A DNA stretch of 64,000 bases from CAZCCV01 sp964497515 (GCA_964497515.1 CAZCCV010000004.1:1-64000); one strand, 5' to 3'. Shown: positions 1 through 8,692, counted from the stretch's first letter. The notes: generated by a model from the sequence alone, not told the origin. Made by a program: numbers and translations.

Positions 1-81
1 ATTACTGCACCACTATACACAACTGATTTTACACACAAAAAGAATACGCTACCTGCCGTGTATTTCGTGCTCTTCAAGTTG

Positions 82-110
82 TTGACGGGCAGCGATTATT
101 CTGCTAACAT
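82..110 (+). promoter_or_regulatory. Candidate promoter of secG
   Basis: A TTGACG -35 box at 82-87 and a TAACAT -10 box at 105-110 are separated by 17 bp. The site lies about 80 bp before secG and no gene is visible to its left in the window. Confidence 0.5.
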
Positions 111-186
111 TACTACTGTTGTGTGGAATTACTGCTGATGTCCGGAACCAGCTGTTTTCTGTGTCCGGCGGGGAGAAACCTGACCA

Positions 187-429
187 ATGGAATTTTTGCA
201 TACGATTTTTGTGCTGCTTCAGATTATATCGGCTATTGTGCTCATCGGTATCGTTATGTCGCAGGCTACCAAGAGCGAAGGACTTACCGGAACAATTGGT
301 GGCAAGTCTGAATCCGCGTTTCGCGGCAAGCCTGGGGCTGAAGAGAGAATCTCCGACTATACCAAATGGGCGGCCGTATCTTTCTTCGTTATCTCGGCTC
401 TGGCAGCGCTTATGACCAACAGACTCTAG
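187..429 (+). CDS. secG: Preprotein translocase subunit SecG
   Basis: The 80-residue product has the SecG layout: a first membrane segment at about residues 5-26, a short polar linker containing the family-typical SxSAFxGK-like stretch (SESAFRGKPG), and a second membrane segment at about 58-76. SecG is the small inner-membrane subunit of SecYEG and assists SecA-driven export. The ATG at 187 gives the usual family length. The many secreted proteins in this window depend on this pathway. It appears to be a single-gene unit, with a promoter at 82-110 and a terminator at 479-519. Two longer overlapping frames at 119 and 123 show no family resemblance and were rejected. Confidence 0.93.
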   Translation: MEFLHTIFVLLQIISAIVLIGIVMSQATKSEGLTGTIGGKSESAFRGKPGAEERISDYTKWAAVSFFVISALAALMTNRL

Positions 430-478
430 ATTCCAGCGCTGAAGCTCACTTAAGAAACTCAGTACATTTGATTAATTC

Positions 479-519
479 CGCTGCTGTCTCAGATACGTAA
501 ATCGACTGTGACAGCAGCG
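479..519 (+). terminator. Terminator after secG
   Basis: A perfect 10-bp stem (CGCTGCTGTC at 479-488 pairing with GACAGCAGCG at 510-519) is followed by TTTGCTTC. It lies 50 bp after the secG stop. Confidence 0.6.
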
Positions 520-597
520 TTTGCTTCAAGTTCCTCTCTATGGAATACCACTTGCTAAAACGAGCAAATGCTACAAAGTATGGCGCATATTTTCATA

Positions 598-626
598 TTG
601 ACATCTTAAGGGCCTTGTGATATTAA
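598..626 (+). promoter_or_regulatory. Candidate promoter of the FN3 surface-protein gene
   Basis: TTGACA at 598-603 and TATTAA at 621-626 are separated by 17 bp. The rest of the 430-777 gap holds the secG terminator and AT-rich sequence with no convincing gene. Confidence 0.5.
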
Positions 627-777
627 CCACATAATAACCCCGCGATTCATTCGTTGATTCAAAAAGACACTATATACTGACAATCGAGTTGCTGCAGTGC
701 CAGTTTGCCAGTTGCGGCTGTTAATTTGGATGAAAACTGATTTCAACCATATTTTGGACTCAAGTGAGGTGTCAGTT

Positions 778-2212
778 TTGAAGAACTCAAAGGTGTTATT
801 TCTTTCGCTTGCTGTGTTGCTTTTCTGTAGTGGTTGCGTCTTTGCTTCAGATGCTGCCTATGAGCGAGGCGAACAAATGTGGAAACGCATTTCGTCGTCA
901 GTACGCTTTAACGACGTAATTGAGCACAAAGGGCAGTTCATCGCAGTAGGGGACGATGGAAAAATCAAGCTGTCGGACGACCTGATTCAGTGGAGAGTAT
1001 CCGAAAGCCAGCTCCCTCCGTTCCCTGTTAACACTTACCAAGATTGCTACAAAGCTATTGCTGCGGGCAATGGAAAACTCGTGGTTGTAGGTGTTGCTAC
1101 CTCAACTGCAAGCACAGCACGAAGCACGACAATTGTGTCTAAGGATGATGGCAAAACCTGGAAACAGGTTCAGACACCTACAAATGAGCGATTGGTAGAT
1201 ATAGCTTACGGAAACGGGTTCTATGTGATAACCGGCCAAAACAGCGTTGTACTGAGAACCATTACTAGTCTCAGCGATTGGGCTGTTACTGAAATACCCG
1301 ATGGAGGCACTTATCAGAGCCGAGTATACTATGGCAATGGTGTTTTTGTTTATGGTGCTTCAGAGTTGTGTGTCTCGCAGGATGGGCTGAATTGGTCGGA
1401 CTGGATGTTCCTTCGCAATGGGAAATACAGAGTCCTGTTCTCGTATGGAGCAATCTATGCTAAAGGCAAATATGTGATATCTACCGACGGCGGTCTTTTC
1501 TGCAGCACGGAGGCTTTCAACCGACCAGCAAGCCCATCGAAACTGTATGCGGAGGCCACTTCTTCCAATGCGATCCGTCTTTCCTGGAACGACAATTCCA
1601 ACAACGAAACGCATTTCATCCTCTGGAGCAAGGGAGATACTGATAGATACGTCTTTCTGGATTACGTGGATGCCAATGTGAAGGTCTATTTGGATCAGGG
1701 GCTTAAACCGGGCACAACGTACAGTTACAAGGTGGCTGCGCTGAACGATCTCGGTCATTCACAGTACGCCGCTGAAGGCAAAGCTGCAACCCATGTTATT
1801 CTGCCACCCAAGAAAACCTTGGCACTTCCCAATAAGAAAGACGATCATCACATTACCGCCTAAGAGTCCTACGGATTTGAAAGGTCTGCAGTTGCTGGGG
1901 CCCTCTGTGCAGTTGGAATGGAAAGACAATGCGAGCGACGAATCAGGTTACAAAGTCGAACGCAAAGAGGGAAGTGGGCAGTACACACTTATCACGACGC
2001 TTTCCTCGAACACGGTCACATATACCGATAGCGGTCTTGATTATGCAGAAACATATACATACCGCGTGAAAGCTTCCAACTACAAGGGGGATTTTGGTAA
2101 TTCCAACGAGGCTACAGTCACTCTCAAAAGACCGGGTCTCTCGGGGAAGAAGATGATGAAACTGCCATCAAGCATAATGTCGCTCTCTCCGCCAGCGTCT
2201 AACCCGAACTAA
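778..2212 (+). pseudogene. Secreted FN3-repeat protein interrupted by a frameshift
   Basis: The preferred start is the TTG at 778, six bases after GAGGTG at 766-771; it gives a signal peptide ending near VFA-SD. The first part resembles BNR/YCF48-like beta-propeller repeats (SKDDGKTWKQV, SQDGLNWSDW). A fibronectin type III domain follows at 1520-1800. The frame then stops at 1861-1863. The next frame, without its own ribosome site, carries a second complete FN3 domain (PTDLKGLQLLGPSVQLEW onward) to 2212. The two FN3 domains are alike, so one protein is split by a one-base change near 1800-1860. It could be a pseudogene, a phase-variation event or a sequencing error; no slippery heptamer is obvious. 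The role is presumably surface or extracellular binding. Confidence 0.7.
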
Positions 2213-2261
2213 TCGCAAGAGATTTCAAAGAGTGCACATTCGTAGTTCGGAACAAAACAAA

Positions 2262-2299
2262 GGGGAGTGATACAGAAGTCCACCTCTGTACCATTCCCC
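2262..2299. terminator. Terminator between convergent genes
   Basis: Arms at 2262-2278 and 2283-2299 form a 17-position stem with two mismatches and one G-U pair around a 4-base loop. On the minus strand the hairpin is followed by a T-rich tract (complement of AACAAAACAA), so it mainly serves the protease gene to its right. Confidence 0.7.
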
Positions 2300-2351
2300 T
2301 CTTCAAAACGATTCTTCGCCCCCGTCTTTTGCAGAGGACTGTACTAGCGTA

Positions 2352-3113
2352 TCAGGAGTCAGAGACCTCCATGAAGTCTATTCCTGAGGGAATACTAAGC
2401 AAGAGATCCATTGGAGCTTCGATGAACTCTTTCGGGTTGTGTGGATTTCTAAGGAGGACGATTTTTCTCTCAGCGTCGTAGCGGCTCACTGAGTAGTCAT
2501 GTCCACCAAGCAGCTTGATTTTTTGAACCTGCTCCAGATGGTTCGGGATGGTCTTTTTGTCAAAGTTTCCAAAACCCATTGTGCTTGGAGTCTTCGGCTT
2601 GCCATCCGGCCCTGCTTCACGAACAAGTCTATCAAGACCATCTTTCAAGTGCTGACCTTCTACCTGGCCATCATCATAGAGAGTCCACTTACCAGTGCCC
2701 ACCAGTTCCATCCAGCCGTCACCGTAGTCGAGCTGGCCAGTCTCATAGTTGTAGCCATTGCAGCGCTTGCTGACAGCCATGCTGTATATGGTCAGCAGAT
2801 TGTCGGTCTCACCGCACGAAAAACCAGCTTTGACTGATTTGTCAATCTCATCGTGGGTGACGTAGGCCCACTTGTAGCCATTTAGTTTGACACTCCATAT
2901 CGGACCAGCCTGTCGCACAAGCTTGGCAAATGCTTCTGGGTTATGCTCGGCCATAGCCATTGCGTGGCCGTAAATGACACATACGCCCGATCTGCGCTGA
3001 GCAAATCCTCTTAGAATGTCGTCGAACGTCAGGCACCAGGCGTTTGTGCAGATGCACATGATCAGTGCCACCAGTGCAGCTACTGTCACGCGGCTTCTTT
3101 TAGTTGGATACAA
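2352..3113 (-). CDS. Secreted calpain-like (peptidase C2 type) cysteine protease homologue
   Basis: The start is a TTG at 3113 behind GGAGG with a 7-base spacer. The 253-residue product has a signal peptide at about residues 1-28. Residues 43-56 (GVCVIYGHAMAMAE followed by HNPE) match the bacterial calpain active-site Cys helix, where GDCxxLAALAALAE-NPE is typical, giving Cys45 as nucleophile. GGHDYSVSRYD supplies His205 and LLRNPHN supplies Asn223, completing a Cys-His-Asn triad. Asp before the Cys is replaced by Val, which is unusual. No calcium-binding extension is visible. The substrate is unknown. It stands alone, with a repeat and hairpin region upstream and a terminator downstream. Confidence 0.6.
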   Translation of the reverse strand: MYPTKRSRVTVAALVALIMCICTNAWCLTFDDILRGFAQRRSGVCVIYGHAMAMAEHNPEAFAKLVRQAGPIWSVKLNGYKWAYVTHDEIDKSVKAGFSCGETDNLLTIYSMAVSKRCNGYNYETGQLDYGDGWMELVGTGKWTLYDDGQVEGQHLKDGLDRLVREAGPDGKPKTPSTMGFGNFDKKTIPNHLEQVQKIKLLGGHDYSVSRYDAERKIVLLRNPHNPKEFIEAPMDLLLSIPSGIDFMEVSDS

Positions 3114-3128
3114 GGAATTACCTCCACA

Positions 3129-3153
3129 TTACCGGAATACTTACCGGAAATAC
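3129..3153 (-). repeat. Tandem direct repeat in the protease leader
   Basis: TTACCGGAATAC (3129-3140) is followed directly by TTACCGGAAATAC (3141-3153), and a shorter GTTACC copy begins at 3154. The repeats lie just upstream of the ribosome site of the minus-strand protease gene and could be a regulator-binding site. Confidence 0.45.
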
Positions 3154-3160
3154 GTTACCA

Positions 3161-3188
3161 ATCCCTTCTTCAGGAGTGAAGAAGGGAT
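3161..3188 (-). promoter_or_regulatory. Perfect 12-bp hairpin upstream of the protease gene
   Basis: ATCCCTTCTTCA (3161-3172) pairs perfectly with TGAAGAAGGGAT (3177-3188) around a GGAG loop. Neither side is followed by a T tract, so it is not a simple terminator. In the minus-strand transcript the loop reads CTCC, complementary to the GGAGG ribosome site downstream. Confidence 0.45.
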
Positions 3189-3376
3189 ATCCTGCGGTTT
3201 ATCGCAAAAAGATGCACAAATGGTGAGACAATCCAGGAGTGTCGGGCTCAATCTCCTCTTTGTTCTCACGTGTATCATCAGTGCGCCCAACTAATAATCT
3301 TCCAAAACCTTAGCCTCATATCGCCTGCTAAAACCCTTCGTTTCTGCCGATAATGACTGATGAAGGAGGGGTGCCA

Positions 3377-3793
3377 ATGAACGAGATCGGTTCTGGATGT
3401 CAGGTAGTCATTCGTAACTGTGGCGGTGTACCAGTAGTTCAGGTTGTTGGTAACGCCAATACAGTATCGCTTCGAACGCTTGAGTCCACCGTGTTACGGC
3501 TAGCGGAGGCCGGACACTACCACATTGTGCTGAACATCGAAAGGATGGCGGGTGGCCTGCAACTGCTGTCAAATCTCCACGAAACTGCAAAACGTGTAAT
3601 AGATCACTATGGCATTATCGATCTCGTTGCTAACTCCTGCCAGCTTAAAGAGTTGGGTAACACGCTGGGGCTGAATCGGCTGTTCAGATTATGTGCCTCT
3701 GAAATCGAGGCTATCCGCAGAATAAAGAGACTGGTCAGACTTCCTGATCCAGACGAGCAGGGATGCTGTGCGCGAATCATGGAGGAGTGTTAA
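3377..3793 (+). CDS. STAS-domain protein, anti-sigma antagonist-like
   Basis: The ATG at 3377 follows AGGAGG at 3364-3369 and is preferred over the ATG at 3353, which lies upstream of that site. The 138-residue protein shows the STAS pattern: a strand (VPVVQVVGNANT), a helix (LRTLESTVLRLAEAGHY), a strand (IVLNIERM), a helix (LLSNLHETAKRVIDHYG), then IIDLVANSCQLKELGNTLGL. This resembles SpoIIAA/RsbV antagonists. The phosphorylatable Ser/Thr-Ser-Gly site after the second strand is replaced by MAGGLQLL, so phospho-switching as in SpoIIAA is doubtful. The stop overlaps the start of the next gene by one base, implying translational coupling. No anti-sigma kinase is adjacent. Confidence 0.6.
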   Translation: MNEIGSGCQVVIRNCGGVPVVQVVGNANTVSLRTLESTVLRLAEAGHYHIVLNIERMAGGLQLLSNLHETAKRVIDHYGIIDLVANSCQLKELGNTLGLNRLFRLCASEIEAIRRIKRLVRLPDPDEQGCCARIMEEC

Positions 3794-3984
3794 TGAGAAA
3801 GAGCAAGTTGCGTGTAATTAAGATTATTGATCCTATCCTCTGCGTCCGATGTGACTGCGCTTACATCGCTGATGTAGTTACAAATAAAGGCAAGCGCAAA
3901 AAAATGTTTTACTGCTCCCGGCTCGACTGTGACAACTGGCTTACCACAAAAGGTCCTTCAAGAGAAGTCGAGATCGAACAGTAG
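3793..3984 (+). CDS. Small Cys-rich, probably zinc-binding protein of unknown function
   Basis: The start is the ATG at 3793, which shares one base with the TAA of the STAS gene; GGAGGAG lies just before it. The 63-residue product has Cys17, Cys20 and Cys22 (CVRCDC), then a basic linker (KGKRKK), then Cys41 and Cys46. The spacing suggests a zinc-ribbon-like fold with a basic patch. I do not recognise the family. Coupling to a STAS protein suggests a regulatory partner, but that is inference. A strong terminator follows. Confidence 0.6.
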   Translation: MRKSKLRVIKIIDPILCVRCDCAYIADVVTNKGKRKKMFYCSRLDCDNWLTTKGPSREVEIEQ

Positions 3985-4015
3985 CCTCATAACATAGACA
4001 CGATAAGAGGAACCC

Positions 4016-4052
4016 GCCGTGGCGAGAATTCTCGCCACGGCTTCTGCTTTTC
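4016..4052 (+). terminator. Terminator after the STAS pair
   Basis: A perfect 26-base palindrome at 4016-4041 (13-bp arms, GCCGTGGCGAGAA and its complement) is followed by a T-rich tract (TTCTGCTTTTC). Confidence 0.8.
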
Positions 4053-4180
4053 TGTACATGCAACTCATACCCAAACGTAATGCTTTCAGATGGACTGCTG
4101 AATCGTGTTACTGTGCTTGCCAGATTCCCCTTACTGATGCAGAATATAGGCAACATTATGTCTGTAGAAAGGACGACGAT

Positions 4181-5032
4181 TTGAGACCAGTAGCGATAGC
4201 CACGTGGAGATTCGGAAAAGCCACGTGTGAGGAGGCAATGAAGCACCTGCTATCGGGAGCCAAAGCACTCGACGCAGTTGAAAAGGGAATTAGAATCACC
4301 GAGGAAGACCCGGAGGTGGAGACTGTAGGTTACGGCGGTGCACCGAACTCTGAAGGTATAGTGGAACTCGATGCTGCAATGATGTGGGGGCCGGGGCGAC
4401 GATTGGGCGCAGTCTCTGGGCTGAAAGATATTTGTGAAGCAATTTCTGTCGCTCGGCTCGTAATGGAAGAGACACCACACTGCCTGCTCACTGGTGAAGG
4501 AGCCCGCCAGTTCGCCATCGAAAAAGGGTTTGTTCCCAGAAAGATGCTTGCAGAAGCCAGCCGACTGAAATGGGAAGAATGGAAGAGAACAGGCATCGCA
4601 GATGAATCACACGATACAGTGTGCGTGGTTGCTCGGGATGTTAACAACGATATGTGCGTGGGGACTTCCACCAGTGGTATCAGATACAAGCTGCCGGGTA
4701 GAGTGGGGGATACACCATTAGTCGGCAGCGGGCTCTATTGCGATAACGAAATCGGCGGGGCAGCAGCTACCGGTCAGGGCGAGGATATAATGCGTTTTGC
4801 AATGAGTTTTAGGGTAGTGGAAGAGATGCGCCGGGGAGAATCTCCAATGGATGCGTGCCGATCTACCATGACCTGGGCTGTCACCGACGATCCAAGAATG
4901 CGCACTCGCATTTCTTGCGTAATAGCGCTCGATAAGGCCGGCAACTGGGGCGCGGCCGCCAGCAAAGAGGGCTTCATACTGGCGGTTGGCAGCGAAAACG
5001 GAGTCGAGATGATCAAAATAGATCCCGTTTAG
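4181..5032 (+). CDS. N-terminal nucleophile asparaginase (glycosylasparaginase / isoaspartyl peptidase family)
   Basis: The TTG at 4181 is preferred because GAAAGGA precedes it and homology begins at RPVAIATW; the frame extends upstream through the preceding terminator. The 283-residue proenzyme has the family signatures: GYGGAPNSEG near residue 50, ELDAAMMWG, and the autocleavage site SHDTVCVVA with Thr146 as predicted nucleophile. After cleavage the beta chain carries GTSTSGIRYKLPGRVGDTPLVG and the GAAATGQGEDIMR substrate-binding region. Such enzymes hydrolyse aspartylglucosamine, asparagine or isoaspartyl peptides. There is no signal peptide, so it acts in the cytoplasm. Exact substrate specificity cannot be read from sequence. 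Confidence 0.88.
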   Translation: MRPVAIATWRFGKATCEEAMKHLLSGAKALDAVEKGIRITEEDPEVETVGYGGAPNSEGIVELDAAMMWGPGRRLGAVSGLKDICEAISVARLVMEETPHCLLTGEGARQFAIEKGFVPRKMLAEASRLKWEEWKRTGIADESHDTVCVVARDVNNDMCVGTSTSGIRYKLPGRVGDTPLVGSGLYCDNEIGGAAATGQGEDIMRFAMSFRVVEEMRRGESPMDACRSTMTWAVTDDPRMRTRISCVIALDKAGNWGAAASKEGFILAVGSENGVEMIKIDPV

Positions 5033-5159
5033 AGACCATTCGTCATCTCTTTTCTAACAGAGAACAGCCTCCAAATAGCATTCTGAAAGATCAGTCGAAG
5101 GAATGTTGCAGGCGGTCATATAAGGGGATTACGGCTCCGTACGTCTCAGGAGGACAACA

Positions 5160-7721
5160 ATGAAACTCGTGACTACTGTAGCCCTGATTGTGCTCTCATG
5201 TTCGGTGTTTGCTCAAAATGCCGTTCCCCCGAAGCCTCAGGGAGTCGACTTGGATGTGACTGTCATCGAGCGCACCCCCCGGTATCCAGCGTATGTTGCT
5301 GTCTATTCAGGAAACCTCGGGATGGGGAAGCTCCACAAGTCCCAGATTGGTGCGAAACACTGGCCAGATGAAGGTGAGAAGGTTACCTTCACCGGTAGAA
5401 TAGTCAACAAGGGCACTCAACCAGCCGCAGCATTCCAATACGAATGGCTGATGGATGGCAAGAAAGTCGGCAGTGGGACTATCAAGTCTCTCGCTCCCGG
5501 AGCCTCCGTCGATGTTATGTACGACTGGAAATGGGCGATATCTCCGCACGTTCTGAAGCTTGTAGTCGACCCGGACAACAAGATCAAGGAGACGTTCGAA
5601 CACAACAATTCGCTCGTCCACGATACGCTGGGAAAAGTGCTGCACCTGGTGGTATCCGAGGACACCTATAACCGTCTCAATAACTGCCCGAACCTGATTG
5701 GCACGTATTCGTGTGAAGATTTGCTCAACTGGTACATTGATCATATGAATGAGATGTTCAAGAATTCAATCTATCCTGCTACACCGAATGGTTCTAGGGA
5801 GCGTGTGAGAGCCGAGTTCGTCGTGGTTAAGGATCAGGCAGCCAGAGATAAGTGGTACAGGGATCGTGGCGGCACTGCTCAGGAAGTCGGATTCGATGGT
5901 GGCTGGTGGTTTGACTGGCGCGAAGAGTCAGAGCGATGGGCGACCGTTATCGACTGGGGACTGCCGCACGAGCTCGGGCACCAATTGGGCTTAATAGACC
6001 TCTACCAGCTCGACTGTCCGCCCGATGGCAATAGAGCTATCGACGAAGACGGTGATCCGGTAATGATTGGGCATATGAGCGATATGATCGATTCAATGAT
6101 GCACGGCCACGGGCCGGTTCCTTGGAGCGAGCATTCGGCGTATGCTTCAGATACTCACTTTATGCAACGGCGCGGGTTCTACGGCGTATACTTGGTTGCT
6201 ATGCCGATGCTGAACTATGTTGAGATTCTGGACAATCAGTTCTACCCTGTAGAAGGCGCCAAGATAACTGCTTTCCAATCGTACGGCAATAGGATAGCAC
6301 CACAGCCTGTATTCTCCGGAGTGACCGGTGCAGACGGCAGGTTCCTGCTTCCTAACAGGTCGATCAATTCAGATCCTTACGTTCACGTGCTCGGTTATGA
6401 TTATCACGAGAACCCGTATGGGGAAATACAGTGTGTCGGCGGCAATGGGCTTATTTTCCTAAAGATAGAAGGTCGAGGACACACCGAGTACCGTTGGTTA
6501 GAGATTACTAAGCTCAATCTAGCTTACTGGCGAGGAGCAAAAGAAGAGGCTGTCTATCCATACGCCACAGGCATTCCGCACTGGTCAGCACCAGCGGCTC
6601 CGCAGAATATCTCTGTGAGCAGGCAGGAAAACGGAGTGAGAATCGCGTGGGACAAAAACCCCGATGCACCGGTTGTCGCTGCGGCTCCGCGACTCGCTCC
6701 GCTGGACGCCGGCTTCTCCAATCCTGTAATTCGCTACAACATCTACCGCGCATTGCCTCAAGAGTACTTCTGGCAGAAGATCGGAATGACTACCGCGCGT
6801 GATCCAAGCGAGTTCATCGACAGAAACCCGCCCCACGGCCTCGTAAAATACGCAGTTACAGCGGTTACAACTGCTCAAAGCGAAAGTGCGTTTTCCAAGC
6901 CTTTCGGCTATTCTGTATACGGTGAACCAATGGGTGTTTGTGCACTGCCGAACGGCAGGATAATCGTTGCAGACCACAAACAGAATCAGCTCGTGTATCT
7001 CAAGCCGACGCTAAGTGCAATAGGCCCCTGGAACTCGATCCATAATCACAGCTACGCAACGGATGTTGCTGTGGATAGAGACGGCGTAGTAGCTTTCACA
7101 GACTGGCCGGATGGCTACGATATGACAAACGTTGGCTTCCTGTTGCGCAACTACAAGAATGCTGATGAAGACGAAAGAGGGCAATCTCGCAAATGGCCGA
7201 AAGGCTCTGGCGACAATGAAATCGCCGAACCGACAGGCATAGCGTTCGACGACGATGGAAACGTGATCCTCACTGATTCCGGTAACAATCGCATCGATTG
7301 CTACAAGCGGGATGGTGCTCTCATTTGGCGCTACAAAGGCGATCTGAACAGGCCATCAAGAGCGGTAGTTTGGAATAACAGTCTGGTAATTGCCGATACC
7401 GGGAACAACCGAGTCCTTTTGGTTGACCCGATAACAGGCGATGTGAAGTCGGTGCTTACCGATATCGCTTCTCCACGATACGTGACTACAGATGCAGATA
7501 CGCTCTTAGTCTCTGAATCAGGAGCTGGCGCAATTAGGTTGTATGAAGCCGTGAATGGTCTTCCGAAACTCGCAACGACAATTGACGTGGCTGAGCTTGG
7601 CATCAAGGAACCGGTCGGCGTTGCTTGCACAGCGGATAACTACATTGTAGCTGATGCGGCATCGAAGGTTGTTGTTTTCGTAAAGAGGTTTAAGGTTGAG
7701 CACTGGTGGGGTTCCCCTTAA
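5160..7721 (+). CDS. Secreted metzincin-like protein with CARDB, FN3 and NHL repeats
   Basis: The ATG at 5160 follows AGGAGG with a 6-base spacer. The 853-residue product has a signal peptide of about 19 residues (ending SVFA-QN). A CARDB-like domain spans about 60-150. A metallopeptidase-like segment carries HELGHQLGLID at 270-280, matching HExxHxxGxxD, the metzincin-type motif with Asp as third ligand. A carboxypeptidase-regulatory-like insert is plausible at 350-400 (VEGAKITAF..GADGRFLLPN). An FN3-like domain lies around 480-580. NHL-type repeats follow at about 590-850 (GIAFDDDGNVILTDSGNNRI, LVIADTGNNRVLL). It is probably a secreted or surface protein that binds and may cleave protein. 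Its end overlaps the comF start by 26 bp. Confidence 0.75.
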   Translation: MKLVTTVALIVLSCSVFAQNAVPPKPQGVDLDVTVIERTPRYPAYVAVYSGNLGMGKLHKSQIGAKHWPDEGEKVTFTGRIVNKGTQPAAAFQYEWLMDGKKVGSGTIKSLAPGASVDVMYDWKWAISPHVLKLVVDPDNKIKETFEHNNSLVHDTLGKVLHLVVSEDTYNRLNNCPNLIGTYSCEDLLNWYIDHMNEMFKNSIYPATPNGSRERVRAEFVVVKDQAARDKWYRDRGGTAQEVGFDGGWWFDWREESERWATVIDWGLPHELGHQLGLIDLYQLDCPPDGNRAIDEDGDPVMIGHMSDMIDSMMHGHGPVPWSEHSAYASDTHFMQRRGFYGVYLVAMPMLNYVEILDNQFYPVEGAKITAFQSYGNRIAPQPVFSGVTGADGRFLLPNRSINSDPYVHVLGYDYHENPYGEIQCVGGNGLIFLKIEGRGHTEYRWLEITKLNLAYWRGAKEEAVYPYATGIPHWSAPAAPQNISVSRQENGVRIAWDKNPDAPVVAAAPRLAPLDAGFSNPVIRYNIYRALPQEYFWQKIGMTTARDPSEFIDRNPPHGLVKYAVTAVTTAQSESAFSKPFGYSVYGEPMGVCALPNGRIIVADHKQNQLVYLKPTLSAIGPWNSIHNHSYATDVAVDRDGVVAFTDWPDGYDMTNVGFLLRNYKNADEDERGQSRKWPKGSGDNEIAEPTGIAFDDDGNVILTDSGNNRIDCYKRDGALIWRYKGDLNRPSRAVVWNNSLVIADTGNNRVLLVDPITGDVKSVLTDIASPRYVTTDADTLLVSESGAGAIRLYEAVNGLPKLATTIDVAELGIKEPVGVACTADNYIVADAASKVVVFVKRFKVEHWWGSP

Positions 7722-8442
7722 GACTAACATAAGCAGCCTGATCCGGGATACCTGGGTCGGGCTGCTGGATTTGGTATATCCTCCCAAATGTCTGGTGTGC
7801 GGCGATATTCAGTCGGAGTATTTCTGCGAGAAATGCCGGGCTGAAATTGTACCGATTACACCTCCAATATGCTTCGTCTGCGGGGCATCCTTGGTCGAAG
7901 GGTATTGTCGTGACTGTCACAGTGGCACTGAGTTCGCATTCGATGCAGCTCGCGCGGTTGCTTCATACGAAGGCACTATAAAAGAGGCGATTCATCAACT
8001 GAAATATTCTGGGCACCGGATAATCGCTCCAGCGCTTGGAGCGATGCTCGTCGAGTTTCTGCAAACTAAGTCAGATATTGTGCACAGGGCTGACTGTGTT
8101 ATTCCTATGCCGGTTCACCCATCGAAAGAACGACAGCGAGGATTCAATCAGGCTGAACTGATAGCAAGAGAGGTTGCCGATGCTTTTGCTCTGCCGCTTC
8201 TTACGAATGCTCTAATCAGATCGAAACCTACGCGGCCACAGGTTGATTTGTCGCTTGAGGCGCGCAAGACAAATACGCTGGGAGCGTTTGAAGTCGTGAG
8301 AGTTGATGGCGTAACTAACCGTTGTGTGCTCCTGATAGATGATGTTCTGACTACCGGGGGCACAGCTCACGCTGCTGCTTGGTCCTTGAAAGAAGTCGGA
8401 GCGAGGGAAGTGCTTGTGGCGACTGTTGCAAGAGCCATTTAA
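7696..8442 (+). CDS. comF: ComF family amidophosphoribosyltransferase-like protein
   Basis: The likely start is the TTG at 7696, behind AAGAGG. The 248-residue product has an N-terminal double zinc ribbon (CLVCG..CEKC and CFVCG..CRDC) and a C-terminal phosphoribosyltransferase domain with the PRPP loop VLLIDDVLTTGGTA. The PVHPSKERQRGFNQAE stretch is a ComF hallmark. ComF proteins are needed for DNA uptake in naturally competent bacteria and also occur widely outside them; the enzymatic role is unsettled. The start overlaps the end of the preceding secreted-protein gene, so it is probably read on the same transcript. comM, another competence-associated gene, lies 15 kb away. Confidence 0.9.
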   Translation: MSTGGVPLKTNISSLIRDTWVGLLDLVYPPKCLVCGDIQSEYFCEKCRAEIVPITPPICFVCGASLVEGYCRDCHSGTEFAFDAARAVASYEGTIKEAIHQLKYSGHRIIAPALGAMLVEFLQTKSDIVHRADCVIPMPVHPSKERQRGFNQAELIAREVADAFALPLLTNALIRSKPTRPQVDLSLEARKTNTLGAFEVVRVDGVTNRCVLLIDDVLTTGGTAHAAAWSLKEVGAREVLVATVARAI

Positions 8443-8451
8443 TTACTTATG

Positions 8452-8477
8452 GCCCCCGCCTTGGAGCCAGCGGGGGC
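8452..8477. terminator. Hairpin between comF and the cold shock gene
   Basis: GCCCCCGC (8452-8459) pairs with GCGGGGGC (8470-8477). T tracts are weak on both sides. Its position between convergent genes suggests shared termination. Confidence 0.5.
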
Positions 8478-8485
8478 GCCCGATA

Positions 8486-8692
8486 CTATCCTATGACGGA
8501 TACGTTTGCGGCCTGGGGCCCTCTTGCACCTTCTTCTACTTCGAACTCAACCTGCTGGCCATCGACAAGCGACTTTCTGCCTGTGCCAACGATCGCTGAG
8601 AAGTGCACGAACAGGTCTTTTTCGCCATCATCGAGAGCGATGAACCCGTAGCCTTTCGCATCGTCAAACCACTTCACAGTGCCTTTCCGCAA
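8486..8692 (-). CDS. Cold shock protein, CspA family
   Basis: The TTG start at 8692 lies behind a GGGGGG ribosome site with an 8-base spacer. The 68-residue protein is a single cold shock domain with RNP1 (KGYGFI) and RNP2 (LFVHF), beginning with the classic KGTVKWFDD. These are RNA chaperones that bind single-stranded nucleic acid. A promoter at 8803-8831 predicts a leader of about 100 bases, as is common for cold-shock-regulated csp genes. Which csp paralogue it corresponds to cannot be determined. Confidence 0.95.
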   Translation of the reverse strand: MRKGTVKWFDDAKGYGFIALDDGEKDLFVHFSAIVGTGRKSLVDGQQVEFEVEEGARGPQAANVSVIG

